A stretch of 64,000 bases of DNA from Nibribacter ruber (GTDB lineage Bacteria > Bacteroidota > Bacteroidia > Cytophagales > Hymenobacteraceae): contig NZ_CP047897.1 of the NCBI RefSeq assembly GCF_009913235.1, forward strand, positions 1,116,001 to 1,180,000, in the 5' to 3' direction. Below are positions 51,472-60,113 of the stretch, piece after piece. The position numbers and the translations under genes were made by a program. Below the pieces are notes generated by a model that was not told the origin of the DNA, searched no databases, and was given only the letters and a program-made list of their open reading frames with translations. Position 1 is the first letter of the stretch. Each line of letters opens with the position of its first letter.

Positions 51472-51894
51472 TTAACTGCTTTGACTTTTGAGCCATTCTA
51501 CCGCCGAAGGAATATCCTTGAAATTTTTGAAGGCAAAGGGAATATTGCCTTCGTCAATTACCTGCAATACGCTGTTTTCGCGCTGGTCATCTTCGGTCAT
51601 GATTCTGGCAAATTTCTTTAGTTTAGTCGAATACAGATTAAGCGCGAACAGCTCCAGCACCGCTTTGTGCTGCTGAGAGCTCACATCCAAATAAGACAGC
51701 CTGGAATCTATCATGAGTTTGGTGATACCGTGCTGCAAAAGGGTCTTCACTACCTCTTTAAAGGCATTGTTAGACTCTTTCATGTTCATGTCCGTGAAAT
51801 CTGGACAATACCCAAACAGGATGTCATGCGTAGCATCATACTCCAGTTTTATAAAACTGTCTTGGTCTAGGTTTATCCGTTGAGGTTTGTCCAT
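51472..51894 (-). CDS. STAS/SpoIIAA-like small protein
   Basis: This 140-residue protein has alternating strands and helices (FIKLEYDATHDILFGYCPDF, LLQHGITKLMIDSRLSYLDV, FARIMTEDDQRENSVLQVI, FKDIPSAVEWL). It resembles the protein at 19970-20404 in length, layout and ending. Probable cytoplasmic regulatory or sensory domain; function unknown. Confidence 0.7.
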   Translation of the reverse strand: MDKPQRINLDQDSFIKLEYDATHDILFGYCPDFTDMNMKESNNAFKEVVKTLLQHGITKLMIDSRLSYLDVSSQQHKAVLELFALNLYSTKLKKFARIMTEDDQRENSVLQVIDEGNIPFAFKNFKDIPSAVEWLKSQSS

Positions 51895-52035
51895 CTTGTA
51901 GGGCTCGCGCTTATTATTTCAGGTTCAACAAATTGTAAGCTACCTCTTGTATCCTATTTCTAAGCTATTTCTTTCTGCCATGAAATTGTATCTTACGTAA
52001 CCGCCCAAATCATGAAGGACTTTGAAATCAAATTG

Positions 52036-54462
52036 TTACTGTACAGAGGTTAAGGTGACTTTGGCCGATTGTAGCCCTTTTCCCTTTACAGTCAATTCCA
52101 TGGTTCCGGCTTCCTTAATGGACTGCACCAGCACCACCAATTTGCCGCTGAAGAGTTTCATGGTGGGTAAATGGAACATTTCCAGCGAGGTGGGGTCGCC
52201 GTTGCTGGCCGCGCGGTAAGTGCCTTTGCCTTTCACTGAGAAGGCCAACTGATTTGTGGCCTTGGGGCAGGGAACGCCGTTTTTGTCCACCACTGATACC
52301 GTTACAAATGACAAGTCCTGGCCGTCCGCTGAAATCTCTTTCCTGTCGGGTTGCAGAATGATCTTGTAGGGTTTGCCGGCAGTCTTCATTTCTCTTTCCG
52401 CCACGGCTTTGCCGTCTTTGCCAAAAGCCACCACTTTGACGGTGCCGGGTTCATATTTCACGTCCATCCACATGAGGCGGTACCGGTTCTGGGGCGTGGC
52501 GCTGTGCTTTTTTTGGATGCCTTGACTTTTACCGTTTACAAACAGTTCGGCGCTGTCATAGTTGGTATACACAAACACCGGCGTAGTCTGGCCTTCTCTT
52601 CCTTCCCAGTTCCAATGCGGCAAGATATGCAAGGTTTCTTCTTGCGTGTTCCAGCGGCTGCGGTACAGGTAAAACCGGTCCTTGGGCAGACCCGCCAAAT
52701 CGTTTATGCCAAAGTAAGAGCTGCGCGACGGCCAATTGTCATCATAGGGCGTGGGTTCTCCCAGATAATCAAAACCAGTCCAGACAAACTCGCCAATCAC
52801 CCAAGGCTTGTCATCCTGCAGGACAAAATCGTCATCGGGTACGTTGGACCAGTTACAATATTCCAGATCATAGGAAGAGCTCTGCAGATCTGGGTACTGC
52901 TTGTCTATGCCTTTTTCTACCGGGAATTTATAAATACCGCGGGAGCTCACCGTAGAGGCCGTTTCAGAACCAAGGATGAATCCCTGCGGAAAGGTCTTGT
53001 ACGCCTCTTCATACAAATGCGTGCGGTAGTTAAGCCCCGGAATGTCCAGCAGAGCGCCGAAGCCCGAGGCCATGGTGGCCTTTACCTGGTCCATGCCCAC
53101 GGTTACCGGGCGGGTGGGGTCTTCGCGGTGGAAGATGTCTTGCAGCGACTTGGCGCGTTTCACGCCCTCGGCTCCCCATTGGTCGGGCACCTCATTGCCC
53201 GCGCTCCACATCACAATGGACGGGTGGTTTCTGGTGGCCTGCACCAGGTTGATAATGTCTTTCTCTGCATACTCGTCAAAGAAGCGATTGTATCCGTTTT
53301 TCACTTTGGGCTTGGCCCACTCGTCAAAACTTTCGGCTAAGAACATGAAGCCCATCTCATCTGCCAACTCCAGTTGTTCCAAGCTGGGCATGTTGTGCGA
53401 ACTTCTGATAGCGTCACAACCCATGTCTTTTAAGATGCGCAATTGCCGGCGCAGGGCGGCTTTGTTCACGGCCGCGCCCAAGGGTCCCAGGTCATGGTGC
53501 AGGCAGACGCCCTTGAACTTGCGCACCTTGCCGTTGAGACTGAAGCCCACATTGGGCTTGTAGCTGATTTCCCGTATCCCGAAGCGCGTGGTCACTTCAT
53601 CTTTGAGCGTGTTGCCCACATATAATTTAGTGACGGCGGTGTACAGATACGGCTTCTCGGGGCTCCACAACTGAGGATTCTGCACGGCCAGGTTCTGCTC
53701 AAACTCCCTCCCGAACACCTTACTGGTGCTGTCTGCAGCCACTACTTTCCCTTGGGCGTCCATTACCTGCGTCAACAGCCTTACCCTGTCACCAGAAACC
53801 TTGGTTTTAATATTAACTTTGGCCAGTTCTCCCGAGATGAACGGCGTGGTGACAAACGTGCCCCACTGGTCAATGCTCTCCTTATTCTTGACGATGACCT
53901 GCACCTTGCGGTACAATCCCGCTCCCGGGTACCACCTAGATGATTCGCCCTGGTTGGTGAGATGGACGGCCAAAATGTTCTTCTTGCCTTCCAGCACTTG
54001 ATCTGTGATGTCAAAATAAAAGTAGCTATAGCCATACGCCCACTCCCCTACTTTCTGGCCGTTCAAGAATACCCTGGGCTCGCTCATGGCGCCTTCAAAG
54101 ACTATCAACACCTTCTGCCCTTTTTTATAATGCGGCAACGTGAATTCATTACGGTACCAGGCCTCGCCAATGTAGGGTAATGCGCCCGTACGCCCGGTTT
54201 TCTCAGAGGCTACCTTTTCGCCGTTTTGCTCAATGGCGACCACCTGCTTGTCAATCTCCTTGTCAAAGGGTCCGTAGATGGCCCAGTCATGCGGCACCGT
54301 CACCTTCTGCCAGGCTTTGTCATTGAAATTGACCTGGTAGGCCTGGTCCTGCTTGCCCTTCTGAAACTTCCAGTTAGCCACTAATTCTGTGACCACTCTG
54401 CCTTGCGCCAAACCTATTTGTGAAACCAGCAGCAACAATGCCACCATCCATCTATATCTCAT
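52036..54462 (-). CDS. Glycoside hydrolase family 2, beta-galactosidase-like
   Basis: This 808-residue secreted enzyme has a signal peptide ending near residue 19 (VSQIGLA-Q). It then has a GH2 jelly-roll domain (20-190), an Ig-like domain (190-290), a TIM barrel (295-600) and C-terminal Ig-like domains (620-808). The acid/base Glu is in VMWSAGNEVPDQW (about 425) and the likely nucleophile in FILGSETASTVSS (about 498). It would remove beta-linked galactose from glycan ends. Divergently transcribed from the endo-mannosidase gene and the first gene of the N-glycan cluster. Confidence 0.92.
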   Translation of the reverse strand: MRYRWMVALLLLVSQIGLAQGRVVTELVANWKFQKGKQDQAYQVNFNDKAWQKVTVPHDWAIYGPFDKEIDKQVVAIEQNGEKVASEKTGRTGALPYIGEAWYRNEFTLPHYKKGQKVLIVFEGAMSEPRVFLNGQKVGEWAYGYSYFYFDITDQVLEGKKNILAVHLTNQGESSRWYPGAGLYRKVQVIVKNKESIDQWGTFVTTPFISGELAKVNIKTKVSGDRVRLLTQVMDAQGKVVAADSTSKVFGREFEQNLAVQNPQLWSPEKPYLYTAVTKLYVGNTLKDEVTTRFGIREISYKPNVGFSLNGKVRKFKGVCLHHDLGPLGAAVNKAALRRQLRILKDMGCDAIRSSHNMPSLEQLELADEMGFMFLAESFDEWAKPKVKNGYNRFFDEYAEKDIINLVQATRNHPSIVMWSAGNEVPDQWGAEGVKRAKSLQDIFHREDPTRPVTVGMDQVKATMASGFGALLDIPGLNYRTHLYEEAYKTFPQGFILGSETASTVSSRGIYKFPVEKGIDKQYPDLQSSSYDLEYCNWSNVPDDDFVLQDDKPWVIGEFVWTGFDYLGEPTPYDDNWPSRSSYFGINDLAGLPKDRFYLYRSRWNTQEETLHILPHWNWEGREGQTTPVFVYTNYDSAELFVNGKSQGIQKKHSATPQNRYRLMWMDVKYEPGTVKVVAFGKDGKAVAEREMKTAGKPYKIILQPDRKEISADGQDLSFVTVSVVDKNGVPCPKATNQLAFSVKGKGTYRAASNGDPTSLEMFHLPTMKLFSGKLVVLVQSIKEAGTMELTVKGKGLQSAKVTLTSVQ

Positions 54463-54709
54463 AAAACTGTTTATTTAATGCGATGTGAGAAAGTAAATCC
54501 TTCTGCTTTCATTTAACCTTAGGCAATAAAGGTCCAGAAAAGGAGCGCTCTTCCTTCAAGCCCTAAATATATCCAACAATTTCTGGTATTGGGTTTGGGA
54601 AGCAGTTAAGGCAAGTAAAATTGCGGGTATGCCCTTTTTCCTGATACATTTACAGCTAGAGAAATTGAAACTTCTCCTTCCTTACTTGTCAGGAAATCCG
54701 CTCCCCACC

Positions 54710-57370
54710 ATGAAGCACAAACTGCCTTTTCTTCTCTCTTTTCTTTTTCTGAACTTCTTCCATTTCCCGGCTACGTCCCAAACTAGCTATGAGCTGAACG
54801 CAGGCTGGAAATGCCAGTCTATTGCTAAAGTGAAAGAAAACGGACACGCCATTTCTAAGGCAACATATTCTACGGCTACCTGGCAGCCGGCGGTAGTACC
54901 GGGCACGGTGCTCACCACCCAGCTCGCCAACCAGCAAATCCCCGATCCTTTCTACGGGATGAACAACCAACGCATACCTGACATCTATACAACCGGCCGG
55001 GATTATTACACCTATTGGTTTGCAAAGGATTTTCAGGAAGCGCCTCCTCAGAAAAATGAGCAGGTGTGGCTGCACCTGCGCGGAGTCAATTACAGTTGTG
55101 ATGTATTCTTGAACGGCCAGAAACTGAATGACAAGACGCACGAGGGCATGTTCCTGCGGCAGAGTTACAACATCACCCAACATTTGGCCAAAGACGGCAA
55201 GAACCGGCTGGCTCTAGTGGTGTTTCCGCCGGACCCGGTGGGCAACCCCAACGGCGGACAAGGTGGCGATGGTACCATTGCCAAGAACGTGACCCACCAA
55301 TATGTGGCCGGTTGGGACTGGATTCAACCCATACGGGACAGAAACACCGGCATCTGGGACAAGGTAACCATAGAGAAAACCCAGCTAATCAATGTTAAGA
55401 ATCCGCATATCATCACCTTGGTGCCGGGCAAGCGGAAACCAGAAGGCACCCAGGCACCAGCCACGGTTAAAGTCTCTGCTGAATTGGAGAACAGTACAGA
55501 CAAGAAAGTGACGGGCGTGTTGCAGTATACCCTGGATAGGAAAACTGTTTCTCAGAAAGTGACCCTTCCGGCAAAGGCAACCCAACTGGTACGGCTCAAG
55601 GACCTGGTGCTGCAGAACCCCAAACTTTGGTGGCCCAATACCTACGGTGCCCAGCCTTTATACCATTTGCAACTGCGGTTTCTGGTGAACGGCAAGACGG
55701 TCTCTGACGAAGAAACCGTGCAGGTGGGCATCAGGGAAATTCAGAGAGAATGGAACGTCCACACCCGAAGCATGCAGGTACTGGTGAACGGCCAGAAAAT
55801 CTTCCTGAAAGGCGCCAACTGGATTATCTCTGATGCCATGCTACGGTTCAGCCCGGCGCGCTATGATGCTGAACTGCGCTTCCACCGCGACATGAACCTG
55901 AACCTGATGCGTGTCTGGGGCGGGGCCCTGGTGGAACGCCCTGAGTTCTTTGAAGCCTGTGATAAATATGGCCTGTTGGTGATACAAGACTTCTGGATTA
56001 CCGGCGATGCGAACGGCAAGTGGGTAGACCCGATGAAGAAAGACGACCAGTGGACCCGCCGTAAATACCCGGATGATCATCACTTGTTCCTAACCTCAGC
56101 GGCTGACCAGGTGAAGATGATACGCAACCATCCATCTTTGGCCATGTGGTGCGGCGGCAATGAAATCACACCACCCAAAGACCTGTTAACCGCACTTGAG
56201 GATTCTATTTTACCCAGCCTGGACGGTACCCGCTGGTTTATTCCTTATTCCAACGCTGACAGTATGTCCTTCAACTCCATTGGCGGCGGTGGAGACGGAC
56301 CGTACACCATCCAACCTATCAGTCAGTTCTGGGCGTATAGAACCTGGCCATTTAACTCAGAAGTCGGGTCGGTGGGCGTGGGCGACATGGAGTCCCTGCA
56401 ACGCTTCCTTCCGAAGGAGAACCTAATAGCACCGCAGTACCTGGGACCAAACAGTAAGCCAACGGAGAAAGTAGATTCGGTCTGGCATTACCATAACTAC
56501 ACCGGCGTGGGGTACGAACAACACCTGCTCCCCTATGGCGCACCCACCAGCATAGAGGACTTCGCCAGAAAAGCGCAGTTGGTGAACTATGACCAGTACC
56601 GGGGATTGATGGAGGGCTTCAGCTCACATATGTGGGACTGGTACACGGGCACTATCATCTGGAAAACCCAGAACCCCTGGACCTCCATGCGCGGCCAGCT
56701 ATACGATTACTACCTGGACCCCAATGCCGGTCTTTATGGCCTGAGGAACGGGAGCGCGCCGCTCCACATCATGTTTGACCCGGTAGACAGCATGGTTCTG
56801 GCCGTGAACAACAGCTTTGAGATCAAGCGAGACATGATGCTGGTGGCCACGGCCTATGACATGGCAGGAAAAAGCACCTCTTTGGGGCAGGTCATAGTAG
56901 AAATAGGTGCCTCTACTTCTAAGAAATACTTTCCTCTTAAGGGAAGCCTAAGAAAGCTGGCCAAAGACAAAGGCGTTTTTTTATCGCTTCGGTTACTGAA
57001 TCTGGAGAAAAACTGTATCAGCAGCAACTTCTATTGGCTGGCAGACGCGAAGGGTACTTATTCCGGTTTGCAGGAACTGACGAATGCACCTTTGCAGGTA
57101 GCGGCCAAACAATCAGCCAAGAGTAAGATTGAAGTAACGCTCAGCAACCCTGCCGGCCAACCGGTGGCTTTCTTTAACCGGATTTCAGTTGTGCATTCAT
57201 TGACGGGCCAGCGCCTTCTGCCCGCTTTTTACAGCGACAACTACGTTTCCATTTTACCCGGCGAAAAACAAACCATAACAGTGGAATACACGACCATAGC
57301 GGGTGCCCCCTTACCAAGTATCACAGTAGAAGGCTGGAATGTGCCTAAGCAAACCTACTTGGTTAAATAG
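54710..57370 (+). CDS. Glycoside hydrolase family 2, endo-beta-mannosidase type
   Basis: This 886-residue enzyme has a signal peptide ending near residue 23 (FHFPATSQ) and the GH2 layout of sugar-binding, Ig-like, TIM-barrel and C-terminal Ig-like domains. The acid/base Glu is in AMWCGGNEITPPKD and the nucleophile in WPFNSEVGSVGVGDME, a wording I associate with mannosylglycoprotein endo-beta-mannosidases. These cut the Man-beta-1,4-GlcNAc bond of the N-glycan core. An exo-beta-glucosaminidase-type activity is the main alternative. GH92 follows 41 bases downstream, so the two form an operon. Confidence 0.9.
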   Translation: MKHKLPFLLSFLFLNFFHFPATSQTSYELNAGWKCQSIAKVKENGHAISKATYSTATWQPAVVPGTVLTTQLANQQIPDPFYGMNNQRIPDIYTTGRDYYTYWFAKDFQEAPPQKNEQVWLHLRGVNYSCDVFLNGQKLNDKTHEGMFLRQSYNITQHLAKDGKNRLALVVFPPDPVGNPNGGQGGDGTIAKNVTHQYVAGWDWIQPIRDRNTGIWDKVTIEKTQLINVKNPHIITLVPGKRKPEGTQAPATVKVSAELENSTDKKVTGVLQYTLDRKTVSQKVTLPAKATQLVRLKDLVLQNPKLWWPNTYGAQPLYHLQLRFLVNGKTVSDEETVQVGIREIQREWNVHTRSMQVLVNGQKIFLKGANWIISDAMLRFSPARYDAELRFHRDMNLNLMRVWGGALVERPEFFEACDKYGLLVIQDFWITGDANGKWVDPMKKDDQWTRRKYPDDHHLFLTSAADQVKMIRNHPSLAMWCGGNEITPPKDLLTALEDSILPSLDGTRWFIPYSNADSMSFNSIGGGGDGPYTIQPISQFWAYRTWPFNSEVGSVGVGDMESLQRFLPKENLIAPQYLGPNSKPTEKVDSVWHYHNYTGVGYEQHLLPYGAPTSIEDFARKAQLVNYDQYRGLMEGFSSHMWDWYTGTIIWKTQNPWTSMRGQLYDYYLDPNAGLYGLRNGSAPLHIMFDPVDSMVLAVNNSFEIKRDMMLVATAYDMAGKSTSLGQVIVEIGASTSKKYFPLKGSLRKLAKDKGVFLSLRLLNLEKNCISSNFYWLADAKGTYSGLQELTNAPLQVAAKQSAKSKIEVTLSNPAGQPVAFFNRISVVHSLTGQRLLPAFYSDNYVSILPGEKQTITVEYTTIAGAPLPSITVEGWNVPKQTYLVK

Positions 57371-57411
57371 CAAGACATCATCATAAGACAGTGGTCTTAA
57401 ACTAGAAGAAC

Positions 57412-59715
57412 ATGCACGTAAACGCCTTCACAAAATCGTATTTCCGCTTGGCGGTCTTATTGGTGGTCACGGTAGCGGCCTGTACGCAAACGAATCTTCA
57501 AAAGAGCAAGGCTACCCCTCCTTCTCTCACTCAATGGGTAGATCCTTACATTGGCAGCAGCTTTCACGGACACGTGTTCATGGGCGCGAACGTGCCATTT
57601 GGGGCCGTGCAATTGGGGCCCACCAACATGTCGCATGGCTGGGACTGGTGTTCGGGGTACCACTACTCAGACTCCACCATTGTGGGTTTTGCGCACACGC
57701 ACTTGAGTGGCACTGGCATTGGAGATTTGGGCGATATTCTGGTCATGCCCGCCACCGGCAACGTAACCCTGGTGCGCGGCAGTTTGAAGGACCCAAATAG
57801 TGGCTATTACTCCCTTTTCTCACATGATGAAGAACAGGCCAAACCAGGCTACTATGCCGTTAAGCTTAAGCGCTACAACATCCAAGTAGAACTCACGGCC
57901 ACCGAGCGGGTGGGCCTGCACCAATATACCTTCCCGCAGGCAGATCAGGCCAGCATCATCTTTGACCTGAAGGAAGGCATTGGCTGGGACACACCCACCG
58001 AGACTTTTATTGAACAATTGAATGATACGACTATTGCTGGCTACCGCTTCTCCAAAGGTTGGGCCAACGACCAGCGCGTTTATTTCACGGCCGTGTTCTC
58101 CAAGCCCATCCAAAAATTTGAGAGCTATCAGGTCTATGATACGGCTGCCACCTCTACTACGCCAGCTCAGAAAGGCACCCGCATCAAGGGCATCGCGCGG
58201 TTTCAAACCAAGGCAGGCGAAAAGGTATTGGTAAAGGTGGGCATCTCGCCGGTGAGTTCAGAAAACGCTTTGGCTAATATTCGTGCCGAAGTCCCGCATT
58301 GGAACTTTGACCAGGTAGTACGCGAGGCAGACCAAATCTGGAACAAGGAGTTGCAGAAGGTAGAAATTGAGGCTTTGGAGGATGCCCAGATGCGCACCTT
58401 CTACACGGCGCTGTACCACTCCATGATTGCCCCATCCCTCTTCAACGACCACAACGGCGACTACCGCGGCACTGATAAAAAAGTATACCCTAAAGCCAAC
58501 TTCACCAACCTTACCACTTTCTCGCTCTGGGATACCTATCGCGCCGCCCACCCGCTGTACACTATCCTGCAAACCAACCGCGTGAATGACATGATCAACT
58601 CCATGCTGGCCATCTACCAACAACAAGGCAAACTGCCCGTTTGGCATTTGATGGGTAATGAAACCAACACCATGGTAGGCTATAGCGGCGTACCCGTAGT
58701 GGCAGACGCTATCCTTAAAGGCTTTGATGGCTTTGACAAGAACCTAGCCTATGAGTCCATGAAGGCCACGGCCATGGGCAATGAATTCGAGTTGAAGAAA
58801 GTGAAGGAACTGGGTTTCATTCCGGCAGACGATGAAGTAGAAAGCGTGGCCAAAGGCTTGGAATATGCCATTAGTGACGGAGCTATTGCCCTGGTGGCCA
58901 AGAAACTAGGCAAGGAGCAAGACTATCAATACTTTAGCAAACGGGCGCAGAACTACCAAAACTATTTTGACCAACAGACGCGGTTCATGCGCGGTAGGAT
59001 CTCCCAGAACAGCTGGCGCACGCCCTTCGACCCATTCAAATCTAAACACCGCGAGGATGACTATGCCGAAGGCAATTCCTGGCAGTACACCTGGCTGGTA
59101 CCGCAAGACGTGGAGGGACTAGTGAAGCTTATGGGTGGTGAAAAACCGTTTGCCAACAAACTGGATTCACTGTTCACCGCGCAAGGCGATATGGGCGAAG
59201 GTGCCTCTAATGACATTACCGGCCTCATTGGCCAGTACGCGCACGGCAACGAACCCAGCCACCACATCACCTACCTTTACCCGTACGTGGGCCAGCCCTG
59301 GAAAACCGCCGAGAAAGTACGTCATATTGTGCATACTATGTACACGGATAAGCCCGACGGCATCATCGGCAACGAAGACGTGGGCCAGATGTCGTCCTGG
59401 TACATTCTCTCCACGCTAGGCTTTTACCAGGTGCACCCCGCCAACGGCGCCTTTGTCTTCGGGAGCCCGGCCGTCAAGAAAGCGACGCTTCACTTACCCA
59501 ACGGGAAAACGCTAGTGATATCTGCCCCGCAAAACAGCCGCGAGAACATCTATATCCAGCGCGTGACTCTCAACAGGAAGCCCTACACCAAATCGTATAT
59601 TTCGCACAAAGATTTAATGCGAGGCGGCACGTTAGAATTTGAGATGGGCAGCAAACCCAGCACCACCTGGGGAGTAGCCAAAGAAAGCTGGCCATCTTCT
59701 CAACTTACTGAGTAA
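57412..59715 (+). CDS. GH92 alpha-mannosidase, lipoprotein
   Basis: This 767-residue protein has the lipoprotein signal VLLVVTVAAC (Cys near residue 24), so it is anchored in a membrane facing the periplasm or surface. The GH92 signatures are QWVDPYIGSSFHGHVFMGAN, DYRGTDKKVY, GNEPSHHITYLYPYVGQPW and GIIGNEDVGQMSSWYILSTLG, which holds the catalytic acidic residues. It is a calcium-dependent exo-alpha-mannosidase, most often alpha-1,2-specific, that trims high-mannose arms. Second gene of the operon with the endo-mannosidase type GH2; a strong terminator follows. Confidence 0.95.
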   Translation: MHVNAFTKSYFRLAVLLVVTVAACTQTNLQKSKATPPSLTQWVDPYIGSSFHGHVFMGANVPFGAVQLGPTNMSHGWDWCSGYHYSDSTIVGFAHTHLSGTGIGDLGDILVMPATGNVTLVRGSLKDPNSGYYSLFSHDEEQAKPGYYAVKLKRYNIQVELTATERVGLHQYTFPQADQASIIFDLKEGIGWDTPTETFIEQLNDTTIAGYRFSKGWANDQRVYFTAVFSKPIQKFESYQVYDTAATSTTPAQKGTRIKGIARFQTKAGEKVLVKVGISPVSSENALANIRAEVPHWNFDQVVREADQIWNKELQKVEIEALEDAQMRTFYTALYHSMIAPSLFNDHNGDYRGTDKKVYPKANFTNLTTFSLWDTYRAAHPLYTILQTNRVNDMINSMLAIYQQQGKLPVWHLMGNETNTMVGYSGVPVVADAILKGFDGFDKNLAYESMKATAMGNEFELKKVKELGFIPADDEVESVAKGLEYAISDGAIALVAKKLGKEQDYQYFSKRAQNYQNYFDQQTRFMRGRISQNSWRTPFDPFKSKHREDDYAEGNSWQYTWLVPQDVEGLVKLMGGEKPFANKLDSLFTAQGDMGEGASNDITGLIGQYAHGNEPSHHITYLYPYVGQPWKTAEKVRHIVHTMYTDKPDGIIGNEDVGQMSSWYILSTLGFYQVHPANGAFVFGSPAVKKATLHLPNGKTLVISAPQNSRENIYIQRVTLNRKPYTKSYISHKDLMRGGTLEFEMGSKPSTTWGVAKESWPSSQLTE

Positions 59716-59736
59716 ACCTACCAACTTACCTGCCTT

Positions 59737-59781
59737 TAAAAAAGATGACCCGAAAGTGTAAACTTTCGGGTCATCTTTTTT
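59737..59781 (+). terminator. Terminator of the GH2-GH92 operon
   Basis: AAGATGACCCGAAAGT and ACTTTCGGGTCATCTT are perfect arms around a 4-base loop, with A and T runs outside. It is effective on both strands. Confidence 0.92.
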
Positions 59782-59892
59782 AGCGATGGAGGATTGATTT
59801 CTTCTTACCTAATCTATTATTTTCTTCTTCCTACTTTATTGTCATCCTGAAAGGACCATGTGGGCAAGATAGAAAAGCGCTTAAGTAAACGC

Positions 59893-60049
59893 AGATTCTC
59901 CCCTTGACGGGAGCGTAGAGGGGTGTATGTGTCTAAGTCAAATATCTTATTCAAAAAGCTCTCTTGAAATTCTCCTTACACAACAGATAAAAACGAAGCG
60001 TTTATTCTCCTGTGTAAACACCACTCTGCGCTCCTCAAGGGGAGAATCT
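59893..60049. mobile_element. 157-bp MITE-like element with terminal inverted repeats
   Basis: The left end (59893-59926) starts AGATTCTCCCCTTGA, then CGGGAGCGTAGAGGGGTGT. The right end (60018-60049), read inverted, starts AGATTCTCCCCTTGA, then GGAGCGCAGAGTGGTGT. The interior of about 90 bases is AT-rich and non-coding. No target duplication is clear. A related single end lies at 35927-35967. Confidence 0.65.
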
Positions 60050-60067
60050 TCGTTGATTAAAGCTATT

Positions 60068-60105
60068 CGTTTTTGGCTTCTTTTCTGGAAAACAAGCCAA
60101 AAACG
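60068..60105. repeat. Dispersed 38-bp palindrome, copy 20
   Basis: It has CGTTTTTGGCTTC and CAAGCCAAAAACG with centre TTTTCTGGAAAA. It lies 8 bases from the GH20 stop, between convergent genes. Confidence 0.93.
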
Positions 60106-60113
60106 GCAACTCC

